Below are positions 10,046 through 18,250 of a DNA stretch of 22,496 bases, in pieces; within the stretch, counting starts at the first letter, position 1, and every line of letters begins with the position of its first letter. The DNA comes from Chloroflexota bacterium. Its GTDB lineage: Bacteria > Chloroflexota > Limnocylindria > QHBO01. The position numbers and the translations under genes were made by a program. The notes beneath the pieces are model-generated. The model saw nothing but the letters and a program-made list of their open reading frames with translations. It ran no database searches and had not been told where the DNA came from. Location: the NCBI GenBank assembly GCA_019348395.1, contig JAHWJN010000001.1, positions 1 through 22,496 of the forward strand, read 5' to 3'.

Positions 10046-11977
10046 ATGGGCAAGATCATCGGCATCGACCTGGGCACGACGAACTCGGTCGTGGCCGTCA
10101 TGGAAGGCGGGGAGCCCCAGGTCATCACCAACGCTGAGGGCGGTCGCATCACGCCGTCGGTCGTGGCGTTCGCGAAGAGCGGCGAGCGACTGGTCGGCCA
10201 GGTCGCGAAGCGGCAGGCGATCACCAACCCCGAGAACACCATCTTCAGCATCAAGCGCTTCATGGGGCGTCGCTTCGAGGACCCCGAGGTCCAGCGCAGC
10301 ACCGGCCTGGTGCCGTACGAGGTCATGAAGGACCCGAAGTCGGACGGCGTCGTGGTCAAGCTGGCCAACGAGAAGACCTTCAGCCCGCCGGAGATCAGCG
10401 CGATGATCCTCCAGAAGCTGAAGGGCGACGCCGAGGCCTACCTGGGCGAGAAGGTCACCGAAGCGGTCATCACCGTGCCGGCCTACTTCGACGATACCCA
10501 GCGACAGGCCACCAAGGACGCCGGCCGGATCGCCGGGCTCGACGTGAAGCGGATCGTGAACGAGCCGACGGCATCGGCGCTGGCCTACGGCCTCGACAAG
10601 GAGAAGGACGAGAAGATCGCCGTCTACGACCTGGGCGGCGGCACCTTCGACATCTCGATCCTCGAGCTCAGCGAGGGTGTCTTCGAGGTCCGCTCCACCA
10701 ACGGCGACACCCATCTGGGTGGTGACGACTTCGACCAGCGGATCATCGACTGGCTCTCCGACGAGTTCAAGAAGTCCGAGGGCATCGATCTGACGAAGGA
10801 CCGGATTGCGCTCCAGCGCCTCAAGGAGGCGGCCGAGAAGGCGAAGATCGAGCTGTCGAGCACCACCTCGACCGAGATCAACCTGCCATTCATCAGCGCC
10901 GATGCCTCCGGGCCGAAGCACCTCGTCATCACGCTCACCCGGGCGAAGCTCGAGGACCTGGTCGCGGATCTGATCAATCAGACCGCGGGGCCGGTCAAGA
11001 AGGCGCTTGCCGACGCGAACATGAAGCCGAGCGACATCGACGAGGTGATCCTGGTGGGCGGGATGACCCGCATGCCGTCGGTCGTCGAGGCCGTGAAGAA
11101 GATGTTCGACGGCAAGGAGCCGCACAAGGGCGTCAATCCCGACGAGGTCGTGGCGGTCGGCGCCGCGATCCAGGCCGGCGTGCTGGGCGGCGAGGTCAAG
11201 GACGTGCTCCTGCTCGACGTCACGCCGCTGAGCCTCGGCATCGAGACGATGGGCGGCGTGGCGACGAAGATGATCAACCGCAACACGACCATCCCGACGT
11301 CGCACACCCAGATCTTCTCCACGGCATCGGACAACCAGCCCTCGGTCGACATCGTCGTGCTCCAGGGTGAGCGGGAGATGGCCGCCGACAACAAGAAGCT
11401 GGCGACGTTCCGGCTCGACGGCATCCCGCCCGCGCCGCGCGGCGTGCCGCAGATCGAGGTCACCTTCGACATCGATGCCAACGGCATCCTCAACGTGACG
11501 GCCAAGGACAAGGCCACGAACAAGGAGCAGAAGGTCACGATCACCGCGTCGAGCATGCTCGCCAAGGACGACGTGGACCGGATGGTCCGCGAGGCGGCCG
11601 AGCACGCCGAGGAGGATCGGGCCCGCCGGTCGGCGACCGAGTCCCGCAACGAGGCCGATGCCCTCGTCTACCAGGGCGAGCGACTCCTCAAGGACCTCGA
11701 CGACAAGCTGTCGGACGAGGAGAAGGCAGAGGTCAATGCGCGGATCGAGGCGGTTCGAGAGGCGCTCAAGGGCGACGACACCGGCGCCGTGGATTCGACC
11801 AAGGGTCAGCTCGCCGAGGTGCTCCAGCGCGTGGGGACGAAGGCCTACGAGGCCTCCGGCTCACCCGAGGACGGCAACGGCACCGATGGCGGCGCCACGG
11901 GTGGGGACGCCGGGACCGGTGAGGCTGCTTCGGAAGACGAGGGCGAGACCATCGAGGGTGAGTACAAGGAGGTCTGA
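10046..11977 (+). CDS. dnaK: Molecular chaperone DnaK (Hsp70)
   Basis: A complete 643-residue Hsp70. The ATPase domain opens with [35 protein letters not shown] and [17 protein letters not shown] are the second phosphate and adenosine motifs. The linker [15 protein letters not shown] lies near residue 390, followed by the substrate-binding domain and helical lid, and a Gly/Asp/Glu-rich tail ending EGEYKEV. The ATPase domain keeps the roughly 25-residue N-terminal quadrant insert (around [20 protein letters not shown]) that Firmicutes and Actinobacteria DnaK lack, as I recall the alignments. It works with GrpE, encoded just upstream, and with DnaJ, encoded 3.5 kb downstream. A terminator follows, so dnaJ is not in this transcript. 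Confidence 0.98.
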   Translation: MGKIIGIDLGTTNSVVAVMEGGEPQVITNAEGGRITPSVVAFAKSGERLVGQVAKRQAITNPENTIFSIKRFMGRRFEDPEVQRSTGLVPYEVMKDPKSDGVVVKLANEKTFSPPEISAMILQKLKGDAEAYLGEKVTEAVITVPAYFDDTQRQATKDAGRIAGLDVKRIVNEPTASALAYGLDKEKDEKIAVYDLGGGTFDISILELSEGVFEVRSTNGDTHLGGDDFDQRIIDWLSDEFKKSEGIDLTKDRIALQRLKEAAEKAKIELSSTTSTEINLPFISADASGPKHLVITLTRAKLEDLVADLINQTAGPVKKALADANMKPSDIDEVILVGGMTRMPSVVEAVKKMFDGKEPHKGVNPDEVVAVGAAIQAGVLGGEVKDVLLLDVTPLSLGIETMGGVATKMINRNTTIPTSHTQIFSTASDNQPSVDIVVLQGEREMAADNKKLATFRLDGIPPAPRGVPQIEVTFDIDANGILNVTAKDKATNKEQKVTITASSMLAKDDVDRMVREAAEHAEEDRARRSATESRNEADALVYQGERLLKDLDDKLSDEEKAEVNARIEAVREALKGDDTGAVDSTKGQLAEVLQRVGTKAYEASGSPEDGNGTDGGATGGDAGTGEAASEDEGETIEGEYKEV

Positions 11978-12002
11978 CTCCTTCCCCACACACCTCTCGA
12001 CG

Positions 12003-12030
12003 AGCCGGGTTCCGTTCGGAGCCCGGCTTT
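12003..12030 (+). terminator. Rho-independent-type terminator after dnaK
   Basis: AGCCGGG and CCCGGCT form a 7-bp stem around a 12-nt loop that can itself pair as TCCG/CGGA, followed by TT. It lies 25 nt after the dnaK stop. The short T-run makes it a moderate terminator. Confidence 0.7.
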
Positions 12031-12288
12031 CGGGTGCTCAGCCTGGCCGGCGGCGAGCTCGGGGCCAGTCTGGCTGGCGGTACGACGTCGGTTCGGGCGG
12101 TCGCGGCCGGTCCTCCCTCCGACGCCAGCGCCGCTTGCCCGGCAACCCCCGGACGCCGCGAACTTCGTCAGGGCGCCACCAGCCAGTGTCATCCGAACGA
12201 GGATCAGTCCCCGCCGCCGCGCTGCTCCGCCGGGCCGCCAGCCTGAATGGCGGTGACTCCGAACCGCGGCCGACGGGAGCTGAGGCGG
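12031..12288. other. Gene-free stretch between the dnaK terminator and mscL
   Basis: About 258 nt of GC-rich sequence with no convincing coding frame on either strand; the short open frames here are low-complexity and lack ribosome binding sites. I see no tRNA, CIRCE or clear promoter. It separates the convergent ends of dnaK and mscL. Confidence 0.6.
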
Positions 12289-12702
12289 TCAGGTGGCCAC
12301 GCCGTCGGTCTGCGGCTGAGTGCACATCGGGCAGCGGAGGGCGGCGAAGGGAATCTCGGACGCGCACTCGGTGCAGGTCTTCGTGGTCGGGGTTTCGTCA
12401 GCGCCGCGCTGGCGACGCTCCTCGAGCGCGTTCATCGGCTTGACCACGAAGAAGTAGATCGCTGCAGCCACGAGCAGGAATGCGATGAGGGCGTTCAGGA
12501 ACAGGCCGTAGCGCACCTCGGCCTGGCCGACCTGCACGGTGGCCGTCGAGAAGTCCGGAACGCCGATCAGGCCCAGGAGCGGGGTCAGGACGTCGGCGAC
12601 GAACGACGCGATGACGGCGCCGAATGCGCCGGCGATGACGACGGCGACTGCCAGGTCGACGACATTGCCACGCATGATGAATTCGCGAAAGCCGCTGAAC
12701 AT
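12289..12702 (-). CDS. mscL: Large-conductance mechanosensitive channel MscL with C-terminal Cys4 motif
   Basis: A 137-residue inner-membrane pentameric channel that opens under hypo-osmotic stress. The N-terminal amphipathic helix and TM1 read FREFIMRGNVVDLAVAVVIA; TM2 is around residues 66-90. After the cytoplasmic charged loop the tail carries C110-x2-C113 and C124-x2-C127, a zinc-ribbon-like pair that E. coli MscL lacks. The ATG at 12702 has GGAGG 10 nt upstream. It is divergent from xth and convergent with dnaK. Confidence 0.93.
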   Translation of the reverse strand: MFSGFREFIMRGNVVDLAVAVVIAGAFGAVIASFVADVLTPLLGLIGVPDFSTATVQVGQAEVRYGLFLNALIAFLLVAAAIYFFVVKPMNALEERRQRGADETPTTKTCTECASEIPFAALRCPMCTQPQTDGVAT

Positions 12703-12754
12703 GAGGGCGTGTCCTCCGCCGGTGCTCGGCCCCGTCCGATGGGACCCGGACGGG

Positions 12755-12760
12755 AGTATA
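12755..12760 (-). promoter_or_regulatory. Putative -10 element for mscL (TATACT)
   Basis: On the minus strand, TATACT lies 52 nt before the mscL ATG, which would give a leader of about 45 nt carrying the GGAGG. The -35 is weak. It sits 18 nt from the opposing xth element. Confidence 0.45.
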
Positions 12761-12778
12761 CGGACGCGGTCACGCGGC

Positions 12779-12784
12779 TAGACT
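12779..12784 (+). promoter_or_regulatory. Putative -10 element for xth, near-leaderless configuration
   Basis: TAGACT ends 10 nt before the xth ATG with no Shine-Dalgarno between them; it is the third copy of this hexamer in front of a gene. No recognisable -35. Confidence 0.45.
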
Positions 12785-12794
12785 CCATCGACCG

Positions 12795-13580
12795 ATGCGT
12801 CTCGCCACCTGGAACGTCAACTCCCTCAAGGCGCGCCTCGAGCGTGTCCTGGCCTGGACCGAGCGCCACCAGCCCGATGTCCTCTGCATCCAGGAGACGA
12901 AGCTCTCGGACGCGCAGGCGCCCCTCATGGACTTCTCGGCGCTCGGCTACGAGCTCGTCCACCATGGGCCGGGCCGATGGAACGGCGTGGCAATCGCCTC
13001 GCGCATCGGCATCTCGAACGTGACGGCCGGCATCCCGACGCCCGACGGCTGGGTGGACGACGGTGGGCGGTTCCTGGCGGCCACCTGCGGACCGATGCGC
13101 GTGGCGAGCATCTACGTGCCGAACGGTCGGATGGTCGACTCGGAGTTCTACCTCGAGAAGCTCGAGTGGCTCGCGCGCCTCGCGACCTGGCTCGACGACA
13201 ACGACCCGGACACCGAGCTGGCGATCTGCGGCGACTACAACGTCGCGCCCGAGGACATCGACGTGTGGGATGCGGCCGCGGTGCACGGCGCGACCCACGT
13301 CTCGCCGCGCGAGCGGGCGGCGGTCGCGAAGCTGCGCGAGTGGGGGATGGTCGACGTCGTGCGCCGCTTCCATCCCGAGCCGGGCTACTTCACCTGGTGG
13401 GACTACCGCGCGGGGCACTTCCACAAGAATTTCGGGATGCGGATCGACCACGTCTACGTCTCTCGGCCGCTCGCCGCTCGCGCCGCCGCGGCCGAGCGCG
13501 ACCGCGACGCTCGCAAACCGTCGACGTACCCGGGCATTCCGTCGGACCACGCTCCGATCATCGTGGACTTCACCGACTGA
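12795..13580 (+). CDS. xthA: Exodeoxyribonuclease III (AP endonuclease)
   Basis: A 261-residue enzyme of the exonuclease-endonuclease-phosphatase fold that nicks DNA at abasic sites and trims 3' ends in base excision repair. Motifs are complete: LATWNVNSLKARL with Asn7, CIQETK with the metal ligand Glu34, CGDYNVAPEDIDVW holding the catalytic Asp and Asn, and the terminal SDHAPIIVDF with His252. Length and spacing match bacterial ExoIII. The stop shares one base with the ATG of a 25-codon reading frame, which in turn overlaps the VOC gene, so the three form a tight cluster. It is close to a YcaQ-like glycosylase that could supply abasic sites. Confidence 0.95.
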   Translation: MRLATWNVNSLKARLERVLAWTERHQPDVLCIQETKLSDAQAPLMDFSALGYELVHHGPGRWNGVAIASRIGISNVTAGIPTPDGWVDDGGRFLAATCGPMRVASIYVPNGRMVDSEFYLEKLEWLARLATWLDDNDPDTELAICGDYNVAPEDIDVWDAAAVHGATHVSPRERAAVAKLREWGMVDVVRRFHPEPGYFTWWDYRAGHFHKNFGMRIDHVYVSRPLAARAAAAERDRDARKPSTYPGIPSDHAPIIVDFTD

Positions 13581-13657
13581 TGGACCGGATCCTGCTCGCC
13601 CTCACGCTGCTCGCGTGCTCGATGCTGCTCGGCGTCAGCCGGCGAGGCGCCGGATGA
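13580..13657 (+). CDS. Micro-ORF of 25 codons, one hydrophobic segment, unknown function
   Basis: It begins MDRILLALTLLACSMLLG and ends with a short basic tail (SRRGAG). Positions 4-18 would form one membrane segment; LLAC resembles a lipobox, but the peptide is very short for a lipoprotein. The ATG shares its A with the xth TGA (TGATG), and its TGA overlaps the VOC gene ATG (ATGA). Such arrangement on both sides suggests re-initiation rather than chance. No homolog is recognised, and it may only serve to couple translation. Confidence 0.4.
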   Translation: MDRILLALTLLACSMLLGVSRRGAG

Positions 13658-14046
13658 TCCGCAGCCTCGTGCCGTACCTGGTGGTGGACGGCGGCCACGA
13701 GGCCATCGACTGGTACGTCGACGTTCTCGGCGCGGTCGAAGTGTCACGCGCGACCGGTGCCGCCGGACGGGTGGCCCACGCGGAGCTGCGGATCGGCGAG
13801 AGCTCGATGTTCCTCGGAGACGAACATCCCCACCTGGAGGACATCTTCGGGCCGAACCGTGTCGGCGGCACGCCGGTCTACCTTTCGCTCGAGACCGATG
13901 ACGTGGCGGCAGTCTTCGAGCGCGCAGTCACTGCCGGAGCCGATGCGATTCGCCAGCCGACCGATCCCGAGCTGCCGATCCAGACCGCGAAGTTCCGCGA
14001 CCCGTTCGGCCACGTTTGGCTCGCCACTCGGGCCTCGCGGCGCTAG
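13654..14046 (+). CDS. VOC-fold protein (glyoxalase/PhnB-like)
   Basis: A 130-residue single protein with two beta-alpha-beta-beta-beta modules. SLVPYLVVDGGHEAIDWYVD is a typical PhnB-like N-terminus. AHAELRIGESSMFLGDE, PVYLSLETDDVAAVFERA and FRDPFGHVWLATR follow in family order. The superfamily covers glyoxalases, dioxygenases and drug-binding proteins; the substrate here cannot be read from sequence. The loop before FRDPFGH lacks the usual YGDR-type residues of PhnB proteins. The start overlaps the upstream micro-ORF stop. Confidence 0.83.
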   Translation: MIRSLVPYLVVDGGHEAIDWYVDVLGAVEVSRATGAAGRVAHAELRIGESSMFLGDEHPHLEDIFGPNRVGGTPVYLSLETDDVAAVFERAVTAGADAIRQPTDPELPIQTAKFRDPFGHVWLATRASRR

Positions 14047-14132
14047 AGCCCGGCGTACGACTGTCGCTCCTGCCGCTGTCGCCTGCTCGCTGATGGCTCG
14101 CGCTTCAGCTTCGGGCACGAGCCGCGGATCGG

Positions 14133-15425
14133 TCAGGCGGCGGGAATACGCCGTAGCGCTCCGGCGAGATCGCGACCTGGCCGCGTCCGCGGCCAGATGA
14201 CCTTGCTCGCGCCGACGAAGATGCGGTAGGCCTCAACGGCCTCGCCGAGGGCCCCGATGAATTCGTCTGCCTCCAGCGGCGAGAAGCCGGGCTCGAACCA
14301 GAGGCCGAGGATGGCGAGCGTTCGAGTCTTGCGGTCCAACCGTGGCTCGATACGGCCGACGAAGCGGTCGCCGAACAGGATCGGGAGGACGTAGTAGCCC
14401 CACTTTCGCTTCGCCTCCGGCACGTAGACCTCCCACAGATAGTCGAATCCGAAGAGCTCGCGCAGCATGCGCCGATCCCAGATCAGCGGGTCCAGCGGGG
14501 CCAGCAAGCTGACCGATGGCTCGGGCAGAGAGCCCGCATCGGCCGTCGCGCGGAGGATCGGCTCCTCTGCCGCGATGACGTATCGGGTGCTGCGCTTCAG
14601 GCCCTCGACATCGACGGCGATGAGGCGGCCCTCGTCGACCAGGCGGGCGGTTCGGCGCGCCCGCTCGGCGGTCGTCCCGGCGCTGTACATCACCTCGGTC
14701 TGGGTCCCGACGTTGGTGGTCAGTCCTACCGCCCGATATCGGCTCAGGAGCCGATGCGTCATCGCGTCTTCCTCGGACTCGCGCAGCTCGAGCAGCTCGG
14801 CCGGGACGATCCGCTCGATGAGGTCGTAGAAGCGGCGATTTCCCTCCCGCCGCGCGATGCCGATGCGCCCGGTCACGAACAGCGCCTCCATCACCGCCCG
14901 GGAGGCGCGGGTGGGCGCCCACCACCAGTCCACGGCGTGCGCATGCTCGCTGAAGGCGGCGGTGGACAGGGGGCCATCGACCTTCAGGCGGCGCAGGACC
15001 GCCCCGGCGACATCGGCCTGCTGGACCAAGATCCCGTCGTCCTCGGATGCGGCGGCGAAGCGCTGCCAGCTGATGCGGTGGTGGGGCAGCTCGTGCATCG
15101 GGAGGATGTTCAGGCTCTTGTTGTAGAGCTCGATCAGGCGGCGGTCCGGGCCGTACAGCCACTCCTCACACCAGCCTCGCCGGTAGCCACCGATCCGGGC
15201 ATGCAGGACCAGGTCGTGGTTCCGCGCGCCGGGCACCTCCAGCGGGTCGAACTGCAGCGATCCCAGGCGTTCCACGACGGCAAGGACGGATTCGGGCTCG
15301 GCCGGGAGCGAGCGGGAGGGTGCCAGAAGGTGCCGCGTGACGAGGAAGCGGCGCGCGTGGTCGGCAGAGATCTGAATGGTCATGCGGCTGGCATCGTCGC
15401 CGGACGAGCTGCCACCTTCTGTCAT
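14133..15425 (-). CDS. Winged-helix DNA glycosylase of the YcaQ/AlkX (HTH_42) family
   Basis: About 430 residues. Alignment from memory to E. coli YcaQ gives matching blocks: LQFDP (YcaQ QIDT), WWWAPTRASRAVMEALF, LLAPLDPLIWDRRMLRELFGFDY, and PEAKRKWGYYVLPILFGDRFVGR. The catalytic Q-x-D motif described for E. coli YcaQ is retained as Gln-Phe-Asp, residues 58-60 from the 15425 start. The family removes bulky alkylated bases and unhooks interstrand crosslinks. ATG 15425 follows GGGGGAG at close spacing; ATG 15383 is equally possible and closer to the conserved start. The gene is divergent from dnaJ, and a CIRCE lies between the two starts. Confidence 0.87.
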   Translation of the reverse strand: MTEGGSSSGDDASRMTIQISADHARRFLVTRHLLAPSRSLPAEPESVLAVVERLGSLQFDPLEVPGARNHDLVLHARIGGYRRGWCEEWLYGPDRRLIELYNKSLNILPMHELPHHRISWQRFAAASEDDGILVQQADVAGAVLRRLKVDGPLSTAAFSEHAHAVDWWWAPTRASRAVMEALFVTGRIGIARREGNRRFYDLIERIVPAELLELRESEEDAMTHRLLSRYRAVGLTTNVGTQTEVMYSAGTTAERARRTARLVDEGRLIAVDVEGLKRSTRYVIAAEEPILRATADAGSLPEPSVSLLAPLDPLIWDRRMLRELFGFDYLWEVYVPEAKRKWGYYVLPILFGDRFVGRIEPRLDRKTRTLAILGLWFEPGFSPLEADEFIGALGEAVEAYRIFVGASKVIWPRTRPGRDLAGALRRIPAA

Positions 15426-15473
15426 GAACTCCCCCGGTCGGTGCACGCGCGCCGTGACGCAGGAAACCCGGGA

Positions 15474-15500
15474 TTGGCACTCGCCATTCAGGAGTGCCAA
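15474..15500 (+). promoter_or_regulatory. CIRCE operator between ycaQ-like gene and dnaJ
   Basis: TTGGCACTC, a 9-nt spacer, then GAGTGCCAA: a perfect 9-bp inverted repeat, closer to the consensus than the hrcA copy. It ends 4 nt before the dnaJ -10 element, so bound HrcA would block RNA polymerase directly. It is 49 nt from the nearer possible start of the divergent glycosylase gene. Confidence 0.96.
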
Positions 15501-15504
15501 TTGG

Positions 15505-15510
15505 TATCAT
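15505..15510 (+). promoter_or_regulatory. -10 element of dnaJ (TATCAT)
   Basis: TATCAT ends 9 nt before the dnaJ ATG and immediately follows the CIRCE. No Shine-Dalgarno lies between it and the start codon, so the dnaJ mRNA is probably leaderless or nearly so. The -35 would fall inside the CIRCE and is not consensus. Confidence 0.6.
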
Positions 15511-15519
15511 CGCCGCGCC

Positions 15520-16641
15520 ATGGCGGTGAAGCGAGATTACTACGACGTGCTCGGGGTCGCGCGCGACGCGGACGACGCCGAGATCAAGCGGGCGTTTCGC
15601 CGGCTCGCGCAGCGTCACCATCCCGACGTCGACACGGACGACGGGGCCGAGCAGCGATTCAAGGAGGTCAACGAGGCGTACCGCGTCCTCTCGGATCGGC
15701 AGCGACGCAGCGCGTACGACATGTTCGGCCATGCCGGCGTGGACGGCGCCGCAGGGGGCTTCGAAGGCTTCGGCGGCGGCTTCGGCCCGTTCGGCGACAT
15801 CTTCGATGCGTTCTTCGGGGGCGCGCCGGCCGGGGCGCGCCGCCGCCAGCGCGTCGTCCCCGGCGCCGACCTGCGCTATGACCTGACGATCGACTTCGCC
15901 GAGGCAGTGTTCGGGGTCACCCGGGAGATTCGCTTTCCCACACTGGCCACCTGCGAGCGCTGCGACGGCGCCGGTGGCGAGCCCGGCACCGAGCCGGAGA
16001 CCTGCCCCGACTGCAATGGCAGCGGCGAGCAGCGACGCGTGGCCCAGACGATCCTGGGCCAGATGGTCAACATCGTGGCCTGCGCTCGGTGCCGAGGCGA
16101 GGGCCGTATCGTGGCCACGCCATGCACGGAGTGTGGCGGCGATGGGCGGGTGCGCCAGGAACGGACGGTCCAGGTGGAGATCCCGGCCGGGATCGACGAC
16201 GGTCAGCGCATCGCGCTCGAGGGCCAGGGTGAGGCCGGACCACGCGGCGGGCCGCCGGGAGACCTGTTCGTGGCGGTCGCGGTTCGCCCACACCCCCACC
16301 TCGTGCGTCGTGGAACGGAGCTGTATCACGAGCTGCCGATCACCTTCCCTCAGGCGGCGCTCGGCGCGACGCTGGACGTGCCGACGGTGGAGGGGACAGA
16401 GAAGGTCGAGATCCCCGCCGGGGTCCAGGGCGGCCACGAGATCCGGCTCCGCGGAAAGGGCGTGCCGCGGCTGCGCGGGGCGGGCCGCGGTGATCTGCAC
16501 GTCGTCGTCAACGTCGTCGTCCCGCAGAAGCTCTCGAAGCGCGAGCGTGAGCTGCTCGAGGAACTGAACGAGATCGGTCAGCCGGCGGTGCTGCCGAAGG
16601 GACCATCGGTCTTCGATCGCCTGCGCGATCTGTTCAGCTGA
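15520..16641 (+). CDS. dnaJ: Chaperone protein DnaJ (Hsp40)
   Basis: A full-length 373-residue type I DnaJ. The J domain has HPD at 34-36 (RHHPDVD); a Gly/Phe region follows (GGFEGFGGGFGPFG). Four zinc-binding CxxCxGxG-type repeats lie between Cys145 and about residue 209 (CERCDGAG, CPDCNGSG, CARCRGEG, CTECGGDG). C-terminal substrate-binding domains complete the protein. It stimulates DnaK ATPase and delivers clients. The ATG at 15520 gives the standard RDYYDVLGV start. CIRCE control puts it in the HrcA regulon although it is separated from dnaK by five genes. prmA begins 11 nt after its stop. Confidence 0.98.
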   Translation: MAVKRDYYDVLGVARDADDAEIKRAFRRLAQRHHPDVDTDDGAEQRFKEVNEAYRVLSDRQRRSAYDMFGHAGVDGAAGGFEGFGGGFGPFGDIFDAFFGGAPAGARRRQRVVPGADLRYDLTIDFAEAVFGVTREIRFPTLATCERCDGAGGEPGTEPETCPDCNGSGEQRRVAQTILGQMVNIVACARCRGEGRIVATPCTECGGDGRVRQERTVQVEIPAGIDDGQRIALEGQGEAGPRGGPPGDLFVAVAVRPHPHLVRRGTELYHELPITFPQAALGATLDVPTVEGTEKVEIPAGVQGGHEIRLRGKGVPRLRGAGRGDLHVVVNVVVPQKLSKRERELLEELNEIGQPAVLPKGPSVFDRLRDLFS

Positions 16642-16652
16642 CCCCCGGGCCG

Positions 16653-17561
16653 ATGCGCTGGCTGGAGCTCAGCGTGACCGTCGACATCGAGGCGGTCGAG
16701 GCGGTGTCCGAGATCCTCGGGCGCGTGGCCGAGGGAACGGCCGTGCATCCGACCTCCCTCGTCCGTGACCTCGAGGACGAGCTCGTCGCCCGCGAGGATG
16801 TGACGGCTCCGTACGTCGTCACCGCCCACGTCGCCGACGACTCCGTCGCCTCTGGACAGATCGAGTCGACCGAGCGGGCGCTGTGGCACCTCCAGGCATT
16901 CGGCCTGCGAGCGGTCGGTGCGCTCCGGGTTCGGCCCGTCGACGACGCGCAGTGGACCGACGCCTGGAAGGTTCATTACGTCCCGCAGCGGGTGGGGCGG
17001 TTGGTGATCGTGCCATCGTGGATCGACGAGCCCGAGGTGGAGGGCGAGGCCCGTATCCGGCTCGACCCGGGTATGGCGTTCGGCACCGGACTGCACCCGA
17101 CCACGCGGGGCTGTCTGGCGCTGCTTCAGGAGCTGGAGCCGATGCCCGCCGACGTCCTGGACGTCGGCTGCGGATCGGGGATCCTGGCACTGGCGGCGCT
17201 CACGCTCGGTGCGCGGCGGGCCGTCGGCCTCGACACCGACCCGCTGGCGGTGGAGGCGACGCGCACCAACGCGGAGCGCAACGGGGTCGCGGAACGATTG
17301 ACCGTGACGCGCGGCACGCTCCCCGAGGCGGCCGAGCGCCCGTACCCCGTCGTGCTCGCAAACCTGGTGGCGGCCGTGCTCGTCCAGCTGGCCCCTCGCC
17401 TTGCGGCCCATGTCGCTCCCGGCGGGACGCTGCTTGCCAGCGGCATCATCGAGCCGCGCGCCGACGAGGTCATCGCCGCGCTGACCGCCACCGGGCTGCG
17501 CGTCGCCACCCGTCGCGACGACGGCGAGTGGGTCAGCATGCGGCTCGAGCCGGTCGCATGA
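16653..17561 (+). CDS. prmA: Ribosomal protein L11 methyltransferase PrmA
   Basis: A 302-residue SAM-dependent enzyme that methylates L11. The N-terminal L11-recognition domain (about 1-100) is followed by WTDAWKVHYVPQRVG, then the diagnostic DPGMAFGTGLHPTT at 138-151 and the SAM-binding DVGCGSGILALAA from 170. VVLANLVAAVLVQLAP takes the place of the usual NILA motif. prmA directly after dnaJ is a common bacterial order. Its TGA overlaps the rsmE ATG (ATGA), so the two are translationally coupled. Confidence 0.95.
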   Translation: MRWLELSVTVDIEAVEAVSEILGRVAEGTAVHPTSLVRDLEDELVAREDVTAPYVVTAHVADDSVASGQIESTERALWHLQAFGLRAVGALRVRPVDDAQWTDAWKVHYVPQRVGRLVIVPSWIDEPEVEGEARIRLDPGMAFGTGLHPTTRGCLALLQELEPMPADVLDVGCGSGILALAALTLGARRAVGLDTDPLAVEATRTNAERNGVAERLTVTRGTLPEAAERPYPVVLANLVAAVLVQLAPRLAAHVAPGGTLLASGIIEPRADEVIAALTATGLRVATRRDDGEWVSMRLEPVA

Positions 17562-18250
17562 CGCTCCATCGGTTCTTCGTCGACCCCGCCGATGCACGCG
17601 GGGAGCGCTTCCCCCTGCCGAACTCGATCGCCAGGCAGGTGCGGACGGTCTTGCGGCTGCGCGACGGCGACCGGATCGTCCTGCTGACCGGCGACGGGAG
17701 CGAGGCGGTATGCAGGATCGCCGGCGACGAGTGCGTCGTGGAGGACCGGCGACCCTCGGTGGGCGAGCCGGCGCATCGGCTCACGGTGGTCCAGGCACTC
17801 CTCAAGGGAGATGGGCTCGAGGAGGTCGTCGCACGGAGCACCGAGGTCGGCGTGGCCGAGCTGCGGCTGGCGGTGACCGAGCGCTGTGTCCCGCGCGACC
17901 TGTCCGAGCGGAAGCTCGCGCGGCTGCGCAGCATCGCCCGCGAGTCGGCCGAGCAGGCCGAGCGGGGTTTCGTGCCGACCATCCACGCGCCGCTGGGACT
18001 CGAGGCGCTGCTCGCGCCCGACGCCGTCATGCTCTTCGAACGCGCCGGTGCGGACCCGCGCCTCGGCGAGCTGGAGCCACCCACGATCATCCTCGTCGGA
18101 CCCGAGGGTGGGTTCACGCACGACGAGGTCGACCGGGCGCGCCGGACCGGAACGCTCGTCGCCGGGCTGGGGTCCCGCATCCTGCGCTCTCAGACCGTTG
18201 CGCCGGTGGCTGCCGCGTTGATCTTGTCGCGCACGGGGGATTTCGCCTAG
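17558..18250 (+). CDS. rsmE: 16S rRNA m3U1498 methyltransferase RsmE
   Basis: A 230-residue SPOUT-class methyltransferase of the 30S subunit. The N-terminal PUA-like part opens HRFFVDPADARG. The SPOUT domain has LLKGDGLEEVVARSTEVGV, the SAM-knot motif LVGPEGGFTHDEVD near 180, and LGSRILRSQTVAPVAAAL at the C-terminus. The last motif usually reads ILRTETA in this family, so Gln replaces the common Glu. The start overlaps the prmA stop. Its TAG stop is also the first three bases of the presumed -10 hexamer of the next gene. Confidence 0.94.
   Translation: MTLHRFFVDPADARGERFPLPNSIARQVRTVLRLRDGDRIVLLTGDGSEAVCRIAGDECVVEDRRPSVGEPAHRLTVVQALLKGDGLEEVVARSTEVGVAELRLAVTERCVPRDLSERKLARLRSIARESAEQAERGFVPTIHAPLGLEALLAPDAVMLFERAGADPRLGELEPPTIILVGPEGGFTHDEVDRARRTGTLVAGLGSRILRSQTVAPVAAALILSRTGDFA

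Noticed and set aside
9443..11605. 720-codon minus-strand open frame under grpE-dnaK
   Set aside because: Antisense shadow of dnaK, rich in Arg, Asp, His and Leu, with no domain or start signal.
12034..12246. 70-codon plus-strand frame after the dnaK terminator
   Set aside because: Low-complexity translation with no ribosome binding site, in a region that looks non-coding on both strands.
12247..12288. Possible tRNA T-loop (GTTCGGAGTC on the minus strand near 12260)
   Set aside because: The loop lacks the conserved A after TTCR, and no acceptor, D or anticodon stems could be paired with it.
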